The notes below the pieces were generated by a model. It was not told the DNA's origin and ran no database searches. It saw only the letters and a list, made by a program, of their open reading frames with translations. Shown piece after piece: positions 23,134-35,387 of a stretch of 64,000 nt of DNA (its first letter is position 1; the number at the start of each line of letters is the position of its first letter). Origin of the DNA: Ganoderma boninense (lineage: Eukaryota > Basidiomycota > Agaricomycetes > Polyporales > Polyporaceae); contig CM035306.1 of assembly GCA_002900995.3 (NCBI GenBank), positions 3,258,100-3,322,099 of the forward strand, given 5' to 3'. Both the position numbers and the translations under genes were made by a program.

Positions 23134-26063
23134 TAAACGAGGGTGGCGGCAAGAGAGCGAGATAGACAAGGAGACTGGGGCGGGGTGGGCCAAGGAGCGT
23201 GGAGGTGGCGGAAGGGAAAGAAGAGATTAATGGGAGTAAATTAGCTAGAGTAGGATAGTACTAGGGAGACGAGAGGGGAACCTGCGCGGATGATCACAAC
23301 ACGCCAACAACCGCCGCTACTCTCCCAAGCGCGCAAAAACCATTCCCTCCCCCACGTGCCTTCTCTCGCCCTCGCCCCATTCGCTCGCCGTCCACAACAA
23401 GTGTTCCAGACATGCTTCGAGGCCTCAGCAGCACGCGCACAGTCGCGTTAGGGTGCGGTGGTAGCAGCGAACATGGAAGAAGAGACGAGTGCAGGGAGAG
23501 CGGACCTGGAGAGCGGCATTGCCGAGCGTAACCGAGGCTGTGGGAGCCCAGAAGATCAGATTCGCTGTTGCGCACTCCTCCAGCCAATCGCACTGGACGA
23601 TCGTCCGTCTTCGGTGCGTAAATGTCCCAGGGAAGTCGTCATCGAGATCCGGACGCTCGTTTGCAGTTCTCGTTGACAGTCCTTGTCACCGCACCCAACG
23701 ACCGCCATCCTCCTTCCAGCGCCTCACCGTCGCAGCCACCGACAGGCATCTCCTCCATCTGGCATCGACACAACCTTGCGGCGCAAACACCGGAGGCTGT
23801 CAGTGCTGCAGTCTCGGTCTCTTATCACAGCCCGCTCGCGCTCGGGTTCTTTCGCTTACATCTCTCGGACACTCCCAGCATCCGACGCGGACATCGAATC
23901 CATTCGTCCTGCCACCGTGGGTGGAGTCTTCCACGATCCACATACGTGCGGGGAGCCCGCGCAACCTGCGTCATAGATGTACGTGAGCCCATCGCCGTCC
24001 GATTCCACGCAGAACCATGGTGCATTCAAACTCGACATGCAACCCACGATCCACCGCGCCAACATCATGCACCTCTGGGGCGTGTCCTTCCGGCCACCGA
24101 GGAGCCGTACTATGTTGTTGGTGTTGGCTAGTGCCCGCTGGGAAGTCTGACATCACTCCGCTGATAGATATGAATAGGGACGGTGCCATCCCGCCTTGAC
24201 ACAGCGGACAGCATCTCCCGGACCCCGCCACAAATTTAAGGTAGTCTCACCGTATGGCACAACCTGTGTCGCTGCGTCATGATAATCATGCGCTGACCAC
24301 CCATATACGCCAGTTTAAATAACGCGGTGCTTGGAGGATGTGTTCTTTTCGACATCTGACAGCATGTATGTCGCCCATCGCGGGGCTTGAGAGACTGTAG
24401 GAGATATGAGTGCTCATGAACCGCCGCCGCCGAGCTGGGTCATGCGTATCGAGGTTCTGTCAGTATGATATCCCCATTGATCCCCCACTGCTGTCAGTGA
24501 GAACTACTCTGGACAACACAACGCCGTGCCGACCTAAGCCCGAGAAGAGTACCGTAATGTAGTCCTCGCGGGAAGGTCGGAGCCGCGTACCGTTCCAGAA
24601 GACGGCCACGGCGGCCGCCTTTCCACCACTCGAGGCCGGGCGTTGAGCAGGAACGAACGCGGGCGCGAAGACACGATGTCCCTGAACGAGCCGCACAGGT
24701 CCGCTCGAGAAGGCTTCAAACTTCAAGCTTCAAGATCTTGGCTGAAGACGAGAAAAGTTCGACGTCGAAAGGGTGCGTCGAAGTGGTGTGTCGGCTCGGG
24801 ATGATTAGTCGGTCGTAGTCGGTCGTAGCCGGGTCTCCAGGGTGATAGGATAACATCATTACGGTAGGTCACCGGGGAAGGCAATGTTTTCCCTGGATGT
24901 TAAGGATGGTCGTGAATTGGTAATCAGGACGCTAAGACGACTATTCTCACTCAAAACAACGAGAATGAGGACCGCAAACCACATCTGGCCATGGGACACG
25001 CTGAAATCGGTGATGAGGTTGACCTAGTGAGCGTTTGAGCGCTATTGGAATATTGAACAGTACTAGTGGAGGGTAGGAATGGCTAGAGATGACGAAGGAA
25101 CCAGTCAGCCTGTCAGAAAGCCGTTCTATCCACCGTTGCAAGTGCAGCTATGTAAGCCTGAGCAGAGATCCAGGCCGTTTGCTCTAGAGACGTGCATCGG
25201 AGTCGTTCAGCTCTGAGCAGCAACAACGGAATACATACGACTGACCTCCTGGGCTGGCCCAAAATTTCCTATCAATGGTTGGCCTCAGACAGGCGTCGTG
25301 CTCCCCTGGACTTGGAGTGAAAGAGAAAGAGCGTGACTTCAAGGCTGTCTAAGTTACAAGTCACCGTTCAACTTCAACTCCTCGATATCGCAACCTCAGC
25401 GCTAATATGGTAGCGCCAATTAGCGCCTTGGTCTCAACCGTCCGGTCCGGAGCTGCTCTGCATAATTACAACGGGAAGCCTCTGACATCTCTGTGCCTTC
25501 CGTGCTGCGCTGCATAGAGACTGCAAGACGAAACGTCTTCCTCATTGGGATGCGACGATAGGGAAGCCGTAGTATCCTGGAGTCTCAGGTAGTAACGACC
25601 GTGAAGATACCCGGGCCGTGAGTATATAACCTGAAGTGGAAGCTAGTAGCGCTCGCCGCCGCAGTACGCTCCTAGGCCTTACTTGCTCCGGGTGCACTCT
25701 CCTATGCCGACCTGCTGGTTTCTTCAATGGACGACCTAGAGGCTCATATCATGTCATGACTTCGACATTCAACGCCGCCGAGTGTATCTGTATCGACTGC
25801 CACGCTGAGCTTAGAAAGTGCGACTCCATGAGCTCCAACGACAGCGATGACAGCGATACCAACTCCAAAATCAGCAGTCCTAGATCTGATCGAACGACTA
25901 CTCCTCTTCTGCCCTTTTTTTCTACAGAGCACTCTCCCTACGATATTCCCAAAGTCGAAGCGCTTCGTACCTTCACTATGCCGGCCTCTCTGGCCCAAGT
26001 GGTCCGAACCGGCGCAGTGGTCCCACTGAGCTTGTCTATACTATAGGACGTCGAAGGAGAAGT
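23134..26063. other. gene-poor stretch
   Basis: About 2.9 kb with no supportable gene. It starts at the LIM gene promoter. It contains a short tandem repeat of AGTCGGTCGT (two units, 24807-24826). A plus-strand frame at 25756-26046 has a plausible Ser/Asp-rich composition (SSNDSDDSDTNSKISSPRSD), and a minus-strand frame covers 25938-26432, but no family is recognisable in either. Confidence 0.4.
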
Positions 26064-26875
26064 TTGAAGTTCATCCCACCCACGGGTCCCGACGCTAATC
26101 AGCGCCTCGTGAAGCTCGTTGGAGCTCCAGTTAGTCATAAACGCGGAGGGAATCGCGATGGAAATCTTCTGTGGAGTATAGTATTGTTCGTGAAGAGGTG
26201 TGTGGCGTTCTCGACGCTCACAAGTTTGGGGGTGATTGATCTTCGCTCTCAGGTCTCGACGCTCTTCGACAAGCATGATGATCACTTGATGTTCATCGAT
26301 CTCGTTCGCTTCGGGTGTACTGAGAAGAACGTCCATCAGGAGGGGGAGGGTGACATTAGGGAACTCGACTATGATGACATCGCGCCCATTGAACTTAATC
26401 CCACCCATGACCATCGAACTTGAACCCGTCATGGGTGGGATTGTCTACACCAAACGGGCCTATCGCCATCTGGATAAGAATGATACCAGACAGCACCACC
26501 AGTGAACAAGACCACCACGTCGTGAGGGAGATCCTCACCCTTTCCAAGCAGTACCACATTACTGACGTCGAGATCGCATTCCGAGCGGGATATCCAGTCC
26601 ATAGTGCACTCATCAACTACCTTCGCTTCCCTCCAGGACACCATCGACACCCTTGTCGATACGGTTGCATTCATACGTTGATGGGTGACCGTCGCGCTGT
26701 AAAGGCTCAGCAGGACCTGCCTAAGATGCAGCAACAGCTGACCACGACGCGAGCCCGAATCGACGGCCTATTCAGGGAACTTCATCCACCACGTCGCTGG
26801 CATCAAACGCGGATCCAAGACCCTTACCACTGTCGGTGGTTTGTCTGGATCTATGGACCTTCCAGAATGTAACTT
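26064..26875 (+). pseudogene. decayed member of an agaricomycete family of unknown function
   Basis: Three coding-like pieces occur in the right order but in different frames. The first is VIDLRSQVSTLFDKHDDHLM with FIDLVRFG. The second is REILTLSKQYHITDVEIAFR. The third is a coiled-coil-like pair, SLQDTIDTLVDTVAFI and KAQQDLPKMQQQLTTTRARI. From memory, a large agaricomycete family of unknown function has this order: an IDLLRIG-like stretch, an ITDVEIAFRES motif, then a coiled coil. Here the middle of the protein is missing and stops separate the pieces, so I read it as a relic. No database search was possible. The pieces could instead be exons of an intron-rich gene, but I could not find a consistent set of splice sites. 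Confidence 0.35.
26397..26442. repeat. perfect 15-bp inverted repeat (hairpin)
   Basis: The arms AATCCCACCCATGAC (26397-26411) and GTCATGGGTGGGATT (26428-26442) are exact reverse complements, with a 16-nt loop. The hairpin sits at a frame break of the decayed coding region. It may be a local inverted duplication or an element footprint; its function is unknown. Confidence 0.7.
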
Positions 26876-29276
26876 AGTACTTGCAATCCCCTCATACAAG
26901 GCCGGGATCGCGACAGTTCCGAGTGCACCTCCTAACCCCTGCCATGTTATTGGTATTGATTCCGGTAGCATACAGATACCTGTTGTACCTATATTCAAAT
27001 TTGAGGCTAGAAAGTGCATCTTCGGTGCTGTAAAGGTGCTGCAGTCTCCGAGCTTTCGCTCGTGAAATAAACTCACGGTGCATGCCTCTGGGCCAGATGT
27101 GCCCCGTTGCAAGCTTGGAATCTCCGACGTCTCCACAGGCTCGTCCAAAATCTGCACGCCGAGCTTGAGACCAACCACGATGACAAACAATGCAGGTTAC
27201 TTATTACAGACAGGATATACTGTATGACATTGACAAGAACGAACTTCTCACCTGTCAACCGATATCATCTGACGTCGCGTACCTGGGAACTGAAAGATAG
27301 CCCAGAAATAGTAGTAGTGATCACTGACCTCGAGCATACGACATACGCACTTGAAACCCCCACCCAGAAGTGGGGTACTAGCGTGCGTTAGAGAGCAACA
27401 GCTGGAGAAAAGCAAGCGGGGTGCTGTCGGTATGAGAGGATGGAGGAAAGCTTGATGGAGGGGAAAGGCCGAGGCTGAACTTGACGCAGCTGGCAAAGCC
27501 CCCACGGGGTCTAGAAGTTGCCGTGGAGGCACAGGGCAGCTCAGGGCAGCGGATTGTGGGCTCGAGAGGATTCATCGAGGCCTGCAACGGCCCTGCATCG
27601 ATCATGGCTGGCGAGGGGCGATCCCAGGGCGATCTCATCGGCGGGGCGAGGGCGCAGTGGAGCTTGTGGGCGCAGTGGACCGTCCGAGTCCGACGTGCGT
27701 CGCCGCTTCCCAAACGCGGCGACGGAGGTTTGGGCACGCCCGCGGCGGACTCGGAGTGCGCCACCGCGGACCCGGAATCGGATGCCGGGCCCTGCGCCTC
27801 GTATGCGGCCGCCCCTGAACCTGCTAACCACCCCGCCCGCAGGCGTCCGGTGCGTGGAGGAAGCGCGGTGCCTACGATGGGGTGTCCGGGATCGTTCCTG
27901 GCCTTCTTCGTGCTGATCAGCACCCGTCTTCGCTATCACAGACCGGTGCAAGGTCCACTCGTTGCCGCGCCGCCTGTTCGAATATCAGACAAGGAAGCCC
28001 CCGCCTGCGGCGTCCTGCCTCTCCAAAGCACCAGCATTCCCATTCCGAGCGAGGCAAGCACACACCTGCATGGACAATGCCACATCCGTGTACGTACGCA
28101 AGCTTCGTGCGCAATGAACGCGGTCGCGCGTCGTCCGGCGTCCCGCTCAACGCCCCCGTTCATCTCCGTCCGGACCGTCCGTACGCGTCGCGCATCGTTA
28201 TCCCCCAATCTATCGGATACATTAGCAGGAGCGAGACCTAACACACGGTCTCCAGACCTCACCATGTGTGCCCTGGTCCGCGCGGACACCAAAAACAAGC
28301 TTTGTCCACCGCCCCAATTCATCGTCAACTTCGACCCGCTCTCCGGGACGTCTAAACGCTGGGCAAAATTGGTGCTTTCTCCGACGGCAGCTGTGTGGGT
28401 GGGGCTGCCTGTATGCTGGTTCGGAAGTACGGGCCAGCCATGCGATGTCGAGCGAGGTGCTTGTGCGTTGTTCGCGTCTCTTGTCTCCGCCGATGGTTTG
28501 CGAGCTAAGCGAACACGATTTGTGATAGCTTCCGGTCGGTTGGGTAGGGCGCTGGGCATTATTTGAGTATCGGGGGTACTGTCGAGCGTTGCGACGCGCC
28601 GACCCACCAGCACGATGGTAATACAGTAAGAAGGAAGCCTGAGCGCGAGCTCCCCTCCCTCGGACGATTTTTCCCGACGAACCCGAGTGGCCGCCGCCGG
28701 GCGACTGGCTATGTAGCCTTCTGACGTCGGATTGCAACCGAGCGGAGTCAGAGCGCGACCTTCCAAGACACTACAAACGGACCTCGACGTTAAGTCTCCG
28801 GTGCGTGCATATATGCATAACGACACAGACGACAACTACTTACTTGCGACGTTAAGCGATTCAGAGCCAAACGGACAGCATGGTACTACATGTACGTACA
28901 CTGCGACGTCGGCGGGAGGGGCGGTATTGTACTCGTACTACGTAGGCGGTGAAGGGAGGGTAGCCAAGAGCATCGGAAAACTAACAACAGGACACTGGAA
29001 CGGACGGGTACCAAAGATAGCAGCCATCCGGGAACAACGATGATGTCATCCACTACCTACTTTACATATACGCTGGCAGCCAGTGGACAGCCAGGGCCCC
29101 CGCGTGACACCTCATTCATGCAGTCCTACCACCCCGCCGTCCTGCCGCTGGCGAACGCGGCCTTTGGGTAGCCCATTGGGGGTGATGGCGCACGGGAGAA
29201 CGCGGGAGGCAAGGGCGCCACACGCCGTGCTTCTCTGCATGAGCTCTGCTGGCTCCCATGCCATGGAGCCGTTAAT
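26876..29276. other. gene-poor stretch with large overlapping open frames
   Basis: No gene could be supported over 2.4 kb. A minus-strand frame at 26768-27190 (NLNIGTTGICMLPESIPITW) and a short plus-strand frame at 26841-27065 continue the coding-like feel of the relic upstream. A 361-codon plus-strand frame (27481-28566) overlaps open minus-strand frames of 181 and 299 codons. The region is GC-rich, and several frames being open at once suggests base composition rather than selection. Confidence 0.4.
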
Positions 29277-32200
29277 TCAGAGGGCCTGATCTGGCTCGGG
29301 GAAGTAGCGCGTTCCGCCGGGCACGGCGTGCGTCGCCGCATCCTGTGGCGACGGCTGGCTCCCCATGCCCATCCCGTCGCCCATCCGTGGTTGCTGCTGG
29401 AAGCCGCCCATTTGGTTCCCCAGTTGTGGATTGAATCGCGAGAAGAAGTTCTCCCATTGACCTGTCCATTAAACAACGCACGTCAGCACACGCCCTCGCG
29501 GTTCACGCATCATAGCGGAGGGGGTGGGGGGAGGCGACGGGGCGCCGGCACCCGCACCACGCTGCAAGGCAGGACGTACCCCAGTCGAACATCGCGCCAG
29601 GGATGCCTTCGAGGAAGCCTACGTCGGCCATCGCCTGCTGCTCGAGGCCATTCATGCTCGGCGTTTGATCCAGCACGTTCATGAGGTGCACGTTCTCCGG
29701 CGCGGACATCTGGTCGTTCAGGGCCGGGTTCATGTTCATGTTCATGTTCATGTTCATGTTCGGAAAATTGTCGCCGAGCGGCGAAAAGCTGGCCATCGAC
29801 GTCGACGAACCCGCTTGGGCTACGCCCGACTGCATGTGTTGCTGCCGGACTTGCCTTCGGCCGTGCGTCACGGCTGCAGAGTCGACGACCATAGGCGCCG
29901 GTTCCGAAGGACACGGTGGGGTTAACCATGAGTCGGACGTTCCATGATGAGGCCGGTCCACGGGCGGCGGGGCAGACGATTGCAGACCGTCATCATTGGC
30001 TTCGGGAGCAGACGACGCGCCGGGCGCCTCACCTTCGTCTGAATCACCCCCGGGGACGATTGTCCCTTCCGGCAGCTTTTCTCGCAGCTCCTGGTCTATA
30101 GCACCCTTTGCGATGAACACCCCGCCGCCCGGCCGCGTGCTGTCTTTCTGGAAGGATAGCTTCGACGCAAGCGATCTGCCCTTGACGCCGCCCGTTGGAT
30201 TCAGCAACGGCGGGACCGACGGGGCCATCGGGGCCTGCGTCGCTTCATACAGGAGCGAGATGATCTCCGCAGTCTGTGGGTGGTGTTAGCAAGTTCCCAT
30301 AGATCTCTCTGCGACGTGTGTCGACCGGCCTTTCGTCGAGCTGACATATGGTCAGGCGAGAGCGATGCCTCCCACTTGCGCACGCAATCGCGGAGCTTCT
30401 TCAGCTTCAGCTGGGCATCGGGGTCCTGTCTCCGCGCATACGTGTGATACTACAATCCACACACACCAGTCAAACTCCACTGCCGCCACACGACCGCAAA
30501 CACCGACACGCACCTGCACCAGCGCAAACGACGTGGCGCAATACGGCACCAATAACCACACGTCGTACATGTCCTCGTTCGCGTCGAGCCAGTCGATGGC
30601 GTCGCCCGACATCTGCACGAGCCCCGTCCACTTCTCAACCGTGAGTGAGAACTTGAGGTGCGCCGGACACGAATACGAAATCCGCATGAATACGCGCCAG
30701 AAGATCATGTTCACCGTCGTGTAGAACAAGAACAGCATCCCTAAACCACCAAACACCGTCGTCAGCAGACCACCCCCGTCCCACGCCGAACGCTGATTAA
30801 CATAACAGCCGTCCACAGACTCGGCCGGCTGCTCGGCATGGCGCGCACACGGCTGGATGCAAAGCCGACGGCACAGGCCTGCGCCGTCTCTTGGCGACGC
30901 CCACAACCACCGAGGAAAGTACAAGAGAAAGGCCACTCACCTCCGCTCTTTGGTGTTTCTGGTCCACGGAACTGCAAGTCATCTGGGAGGTTGCTCTTCC
31001 ACGTCTCCAGGTCCGACAGCAGCTTATACAGCTCCTCGTCACTGGTGAACGTGAGCCCGGCAGGTCTGTGCCGGCCGAACAGGGCGATAGTCAGCCGCAA
31101 CGTCCTCCGCAGCCCAGGCCCGGATAGGCTACGGCACGAGCGAAAGGGGGGATGGGGGCTCACGTATATATTGTCTTCTGCACTCGCCCGAGAATGACGC
31201 TCAGCCGGACGAGCTCGTCCATGTACAGGTCGTTCGGGTCGCCGGACGACGGCAAGCGCGCATCGCAGTCTCGGATGTCAATCATACATGGATGCCCGAA
31301 GGTGAGGCTTATCCTGAACAACAACGCGAGGTGAGTGTTAGTTCTGGTCTGGCGCTTGATGGTCTACGCTGGCGTGGGGGAGGGGCGGTGATATGTGAAG
31401 CGGACACATACCACCGGTCGCTAATGACACAGACGCCCCATAGCCGTCTGCGCACCTCAATGTTCTGTTTGACTGACTCGGCCCTATGCAAGCCCAAGTC
31501 TTGCGCCTGAAGGTATGGTGCCGACGGATCGACAGGTAAGCATAACCGCGATTCCAGCAAGCCAATAAACAGCCCACCATACGGATCGCACACCCGAGAC
31601 GAACCCACAACGCCGACAGCGCGTGAGGCACGTACTGCGAGTGGCAGTCGCCCACCATCGCGAGGATGAGGAGGGACTGCATGTTCACGATCGATGCCGT
31701 GGACAGCACGTCTTCAGCCTTGATAAGGCTGTTGACGGTGTAACGGATGGACTCGAACACCTTCTGCGGCACATCCCGCCGCGTGGCCGCGACGAGACAA
31801 ATTGAGTAGAGCAATATTGGAGGGGGCGGGTTGTTCTCGATGAACTCTTCTCGGGTGACGACAGGAAGCAGGGGGGCAACATCGAGAAAGTACGAGTTAA
31901 CCAATCGCTCGACCACGTCCCGCTCTATGCGCAAGTCGATTGGCTTTGGGAGCGCAAGTTGGAGTTCTCCTTGTTCCGGCTCGTGCACGCGGATGATACC
32001 GTCGCCATCGGCACTCAAATCCCAGGAGTGGTGGTAGCGCAAGTCGTACGCTTCGTAAGTCCGTGATGCAACCAGTGGATGCGAGTGCAGAAGATGCGTT
32101 GTGGACGTAGGACCTGTCGTAGGTGAGTCTGGAGTCCCCAACCAATGAACGGCGATTTAATGAACTCACCAAACACCTTGATATCCCCGACTCCGCCCGC

Positions 32201-33448
32201 CTTCGGGTGTTCGGCCTGTGGAGAGGAGGTGCTCCGTTCTGCGGCTTCCTTGTCCTTTTCGGCGGCGGCGGCTGCAGCCTCCTCTTCCAGCTTCTTCTTC
32301 TTGAATCGGGTTTCGGTAATGGGCAGGAAGAAGGTGCATTCGAAGGAGTACTGTTTACAGTGCTGACATACGGGTGGATCAGTGTCCGCCAGGACGTCGC
32401 ATCTATGAAGGTTGTACCCAAGTCAGCCGGTCCAGGAGCCCGCACGGTGGTAAGGTGACGGAGAGGGGGAGGGGGAGGAGGGGAAGAGCACCCAGGATAA
32501 ATAGGCGGGTCGATGGACGAACGATAAGTCATGGGACAGACCTTATTTTCCTGGAGCGACAGCTGTCGCAGGCGCGTTGTGTCTTGGTGCGCTTCTTGCT
32601 ATCGACAAGGGTGGCCGCTGACCCTGAGGCTACGCGTTGAATATCAGTGCTGGAATCTGCACCTTCGCCGTCAGACAATCTGCTGCTGACACCGTCATTG
32701 GCATACTTCCTTTTCCGTTTACCCGTGGCCGGAGGAGGTGGATTGGATGCGCTCTGGCTACTTTCGGGGTGCGCTCCGGGTTGGGCCTGGTACATCATCA
32801 TGCCTGGCGGGTACTGGGGGTACGAGGGGTATGGATGGTGGCCGTACGACTGGTGGTGAACGGCAGTGGGATACTGGTATTGTCCGGAGTGGGTGGGCAT
32901 GGTTGGGGTAACGTTAGCACTCTGACCATTAGCGGGAGAGCCGGTGGCAGTCGGTTGGTGGAAGGGGGAGGGGGAGGAGGGATACGGGCTGCCATTCATA
33001 GGGTAGGATGGATTCATGGCGGAGGCAGAATAGGGGGGACCAGCGGACGAGGTCGGGGCGGGAGGGCCCCGGAATAAGGCTGGAGGGGAGCAGTGAAGCG
33101 AGCAGAGGACTGTAGCGGTTGGTCGCGGACGTTTGAGATGCGCGAAGCTTTAGGGAAGGGGGAGACGTAAGAGGAAGCGAGTGAGCAAAGGAGCGCCATC
33201 TGATTAGAAAACAAGGGTGACTTACTGCGGGGGTCGGAGACCGGAGGAGGCGAGTGGGAAGACGGAGATGGGAGGGACGGAGGAGGGCGGGATTCGGGCT
33301 GGTTCTGGGAGGGGGACGACGGAGAGCGCTTTGATTTTCTGTGCCTGCGGGACGACGAGTCGCTCTTCGGCGCAGACGCGGTCTTGCGGGCGGAGGCGGC
33401 GGGGAGTGGGGCCGACGAAGACGGCGCTCGGGAAGGGTCTGCGTCCAT
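29277..33448 (-). CDS. Zn2Cys6 transcription factor with fungal_trans domain
   Basis: Nuclear DNA-binding regulator; target genes unknown. The first exon begins MDADPSRAPSSSAPLPAASA. A 146-nt intron (33080-33225) links it in frame to the disordered Tyr/Pro/Gln-rich segment MNPSYPMNGSPYPSSPSPF, so an ATG at 33017 is internal. The zinc cluster is TQRACDSCRSRKIRCD joined through an intron to VLADTDPPVCQHCKQYSFEC and TFFLP: six cysteines in the Cx2Cx6Cx10-12Cx2Cx6C pattern. A basic coiled coil KKKKLEEEAAAAAEKDKE follows. The fungal_trans domain includes LVNSYFLDVAPLLPVVTREE, ILLYSICLVAATRRDVPQKV, ASIVNMQSLLILAMVGD and, near its end, ELYKLLSDLETWKSNLPDDL. The C-terminus is Met/Asn-rich and ends QALWPEP-like in composition with DQAL as the last residues; it contains an in-frame (NM)n repeat. 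Neighbours give no clue to function. Confidence 0.88.
29731..29760. repeat. in-frame hexanucleotide microsatellite (CATGTT)x5
   Basis: Five perfect CATGTT units on the plus strand encode a run of alternating Asn and Met on the minus strand inside the C-terminal region of the Zn2Cys6 factor. Six-base units change copy number without breaking the frame. Confidence 0.9.
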
Positions 33449-35387
33449 TCTTGTGTTGCGTGCAAGTCTGTTTGTGACTGATTGGGATGCAGATTACTCA
33501 ACAAACATACGCATACGCGTGCACTTTCTTGCCCCCAATCGGCAGAGTATTCACTCCGAGCGCCGAGAGCCCGAGAGAGACAGGAGCGGCACAGCCGATG
33601 AAAGCCCGGGACGCGGCGGGAACGAGGGCACGAAAGACGCACGCGGGGCACGCGGGGGCGCGCTGGGGAGGGAGCTCGAGGACGGGAGAGCAGAGGAGAG
33701 CGACGGCCACGGCGCGCGACGCCCTCCACGCCCGTCTCTGCCGGCCATGCCGCGTTCGCACTCCGCCCGTGGGCAAATCCCCAAACCAAACCCCGCGCAA
33801 GCCTGTCACTCTCCACCAAACCATCACCCCACGCGAGATCGGCCCGGCCGATGTCATCATCGCCAGCCCCACCCTTCCAGATGTCGCCTTCCATATCGGG
33901 CCCTCGCCTTGATCCCTCGCCCCGCCCCCTCCGCCCCTCCACCCCTCCAATCGCCGTCAAATTTGCGCGGGCCCGAGAGCACACCGTGCGGGAGTTTCTC
34001 CGAGCATTCCGGTTGGGCGCAGAGGGCTCGGAGGTAGTGTGGGACGGGGAAGAGGAACGCGGGATCTACAGTCATTTACTGAATGGCCGCAGGAACAGGC
34101 GGCGCGATCAGAGGTTGCGTCACCACGTTGCAGTCGCCTCCGCCTTCCCTTATCGAGCACCGTGCCTCATCGCCCCTCCCGATCCGGCCAGACGCCTGCG
34201 ACCGACTCTCAATCATCCACCCACGTCAACCCGTGCGATCCACTTCTTCTCATATGTTTCACCCCATCAGCACCCGTGCACAACAACTGCACAAGAAAAT
34301 CCCCTCGAACCCCCGCCGACGAAACTATTCTGCGGGCTGTGCCCACCAAGGGCCCACCCGTCCTCCACGCGCGTTCAGACCGCAGACCCTGCCGTGGCGC
34401 ACGCCCTTTCAAGTGTCCACCCCGAATGCATCGCGTCGAGCCAGGAGGCCCTCGAGGGGCAGCGTTTTACATACATCGTACATCACGCTCTGCCTTGTCT
34501 CTCTCACCGTGCTTCTGAGAAGAGCCAGAATTCGGAAAGGCGACCTCACACGGGGCCTGTGCCCGCCGTCGGTGCCAGCAGCGGTACCCCAGATCTCGCA
34601 GGTTGTGTGGTCTCATACCCTCGTTCTGTGATTCCGAGGCGCCTGTGATCGTTCCTGGTGCTTTGAAAGCATAAATCGATCTCCCTTCACACTCTGTTTC
34701 CTCGCCTCCGCCTGCAGCACGCGCCATATGTCTCTCCCACCCGCTCATCGGACATCCACCATCCCACATCTGTCCCCTTCTTGTCCTATCAATTATCTCA
34801 ATCCGGAACGTGTTCTTCCTCCCTGATACCCCGGCCGCCGACCTCCAACACACTAAAAGTAATAATGCTCCGGACCTTATGTCCGAATCCCAACAACCCG
34901 ACTTCCAACCAAGTTCCAACTTCCAATTCCCAAAAGCCCACTCCCGACCAAGCGCTTCGAAACCCACATCGTCAATCCCATTTCCTGTCAAGCGTTGCCT
35001 AATCATGAACAAAACATTGTCAACATAAGTTATACACAATGCCCGAAGCTGAAACTGCATGCGAGTGACAAGGATCCAGCCGACCCATATCGTCCTCCCA
35101 GTCCCCATGAGCCCACGGCGTAATCCAGACGATGCCCAGACGAAATCCAATCCAATGCAACACACGTTGCGCATGCACATGCACAGCCTGAAATCCGAGT
35201 CCCGCCTCCGACCAGCGTACCTACATATCCATATGCGAGTAGATCCCCAACGCGACTGTCGTCCGGAGCAAAAATAACCACAGCCCGTTGTCCGAACCCT
35301 CGCCTCGTTCGCCAGCCAGAGCCCTCCCCCCTTCGACGTCCGATGCAGCCCCCCATCCATGTCCGACCATCACGAGCACTTCCGAAC
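33449..35387. other. long intergenic region upstream of the Zn2Cys6 gene
   Basis: About 1.9 kb separate the transcription-factor start from the ERF2 stop (both minus strand). Frames of 265 codons (plus, 33851-34648) and about 300 codons (minus, 34467-35360) are open but low-complexity, overlap each other and match nothing I know. A long regulatory region or 5' UTR for the transcription factor is the likely content. Confidence 0.45.

Noticed and set aside
32929..33984. 351-codon minus-strand open frame
   Set aside because: Arg/Pro-rich low-complexity frame overlapping the first exons of the Zn2Cys6 factor in another phase.
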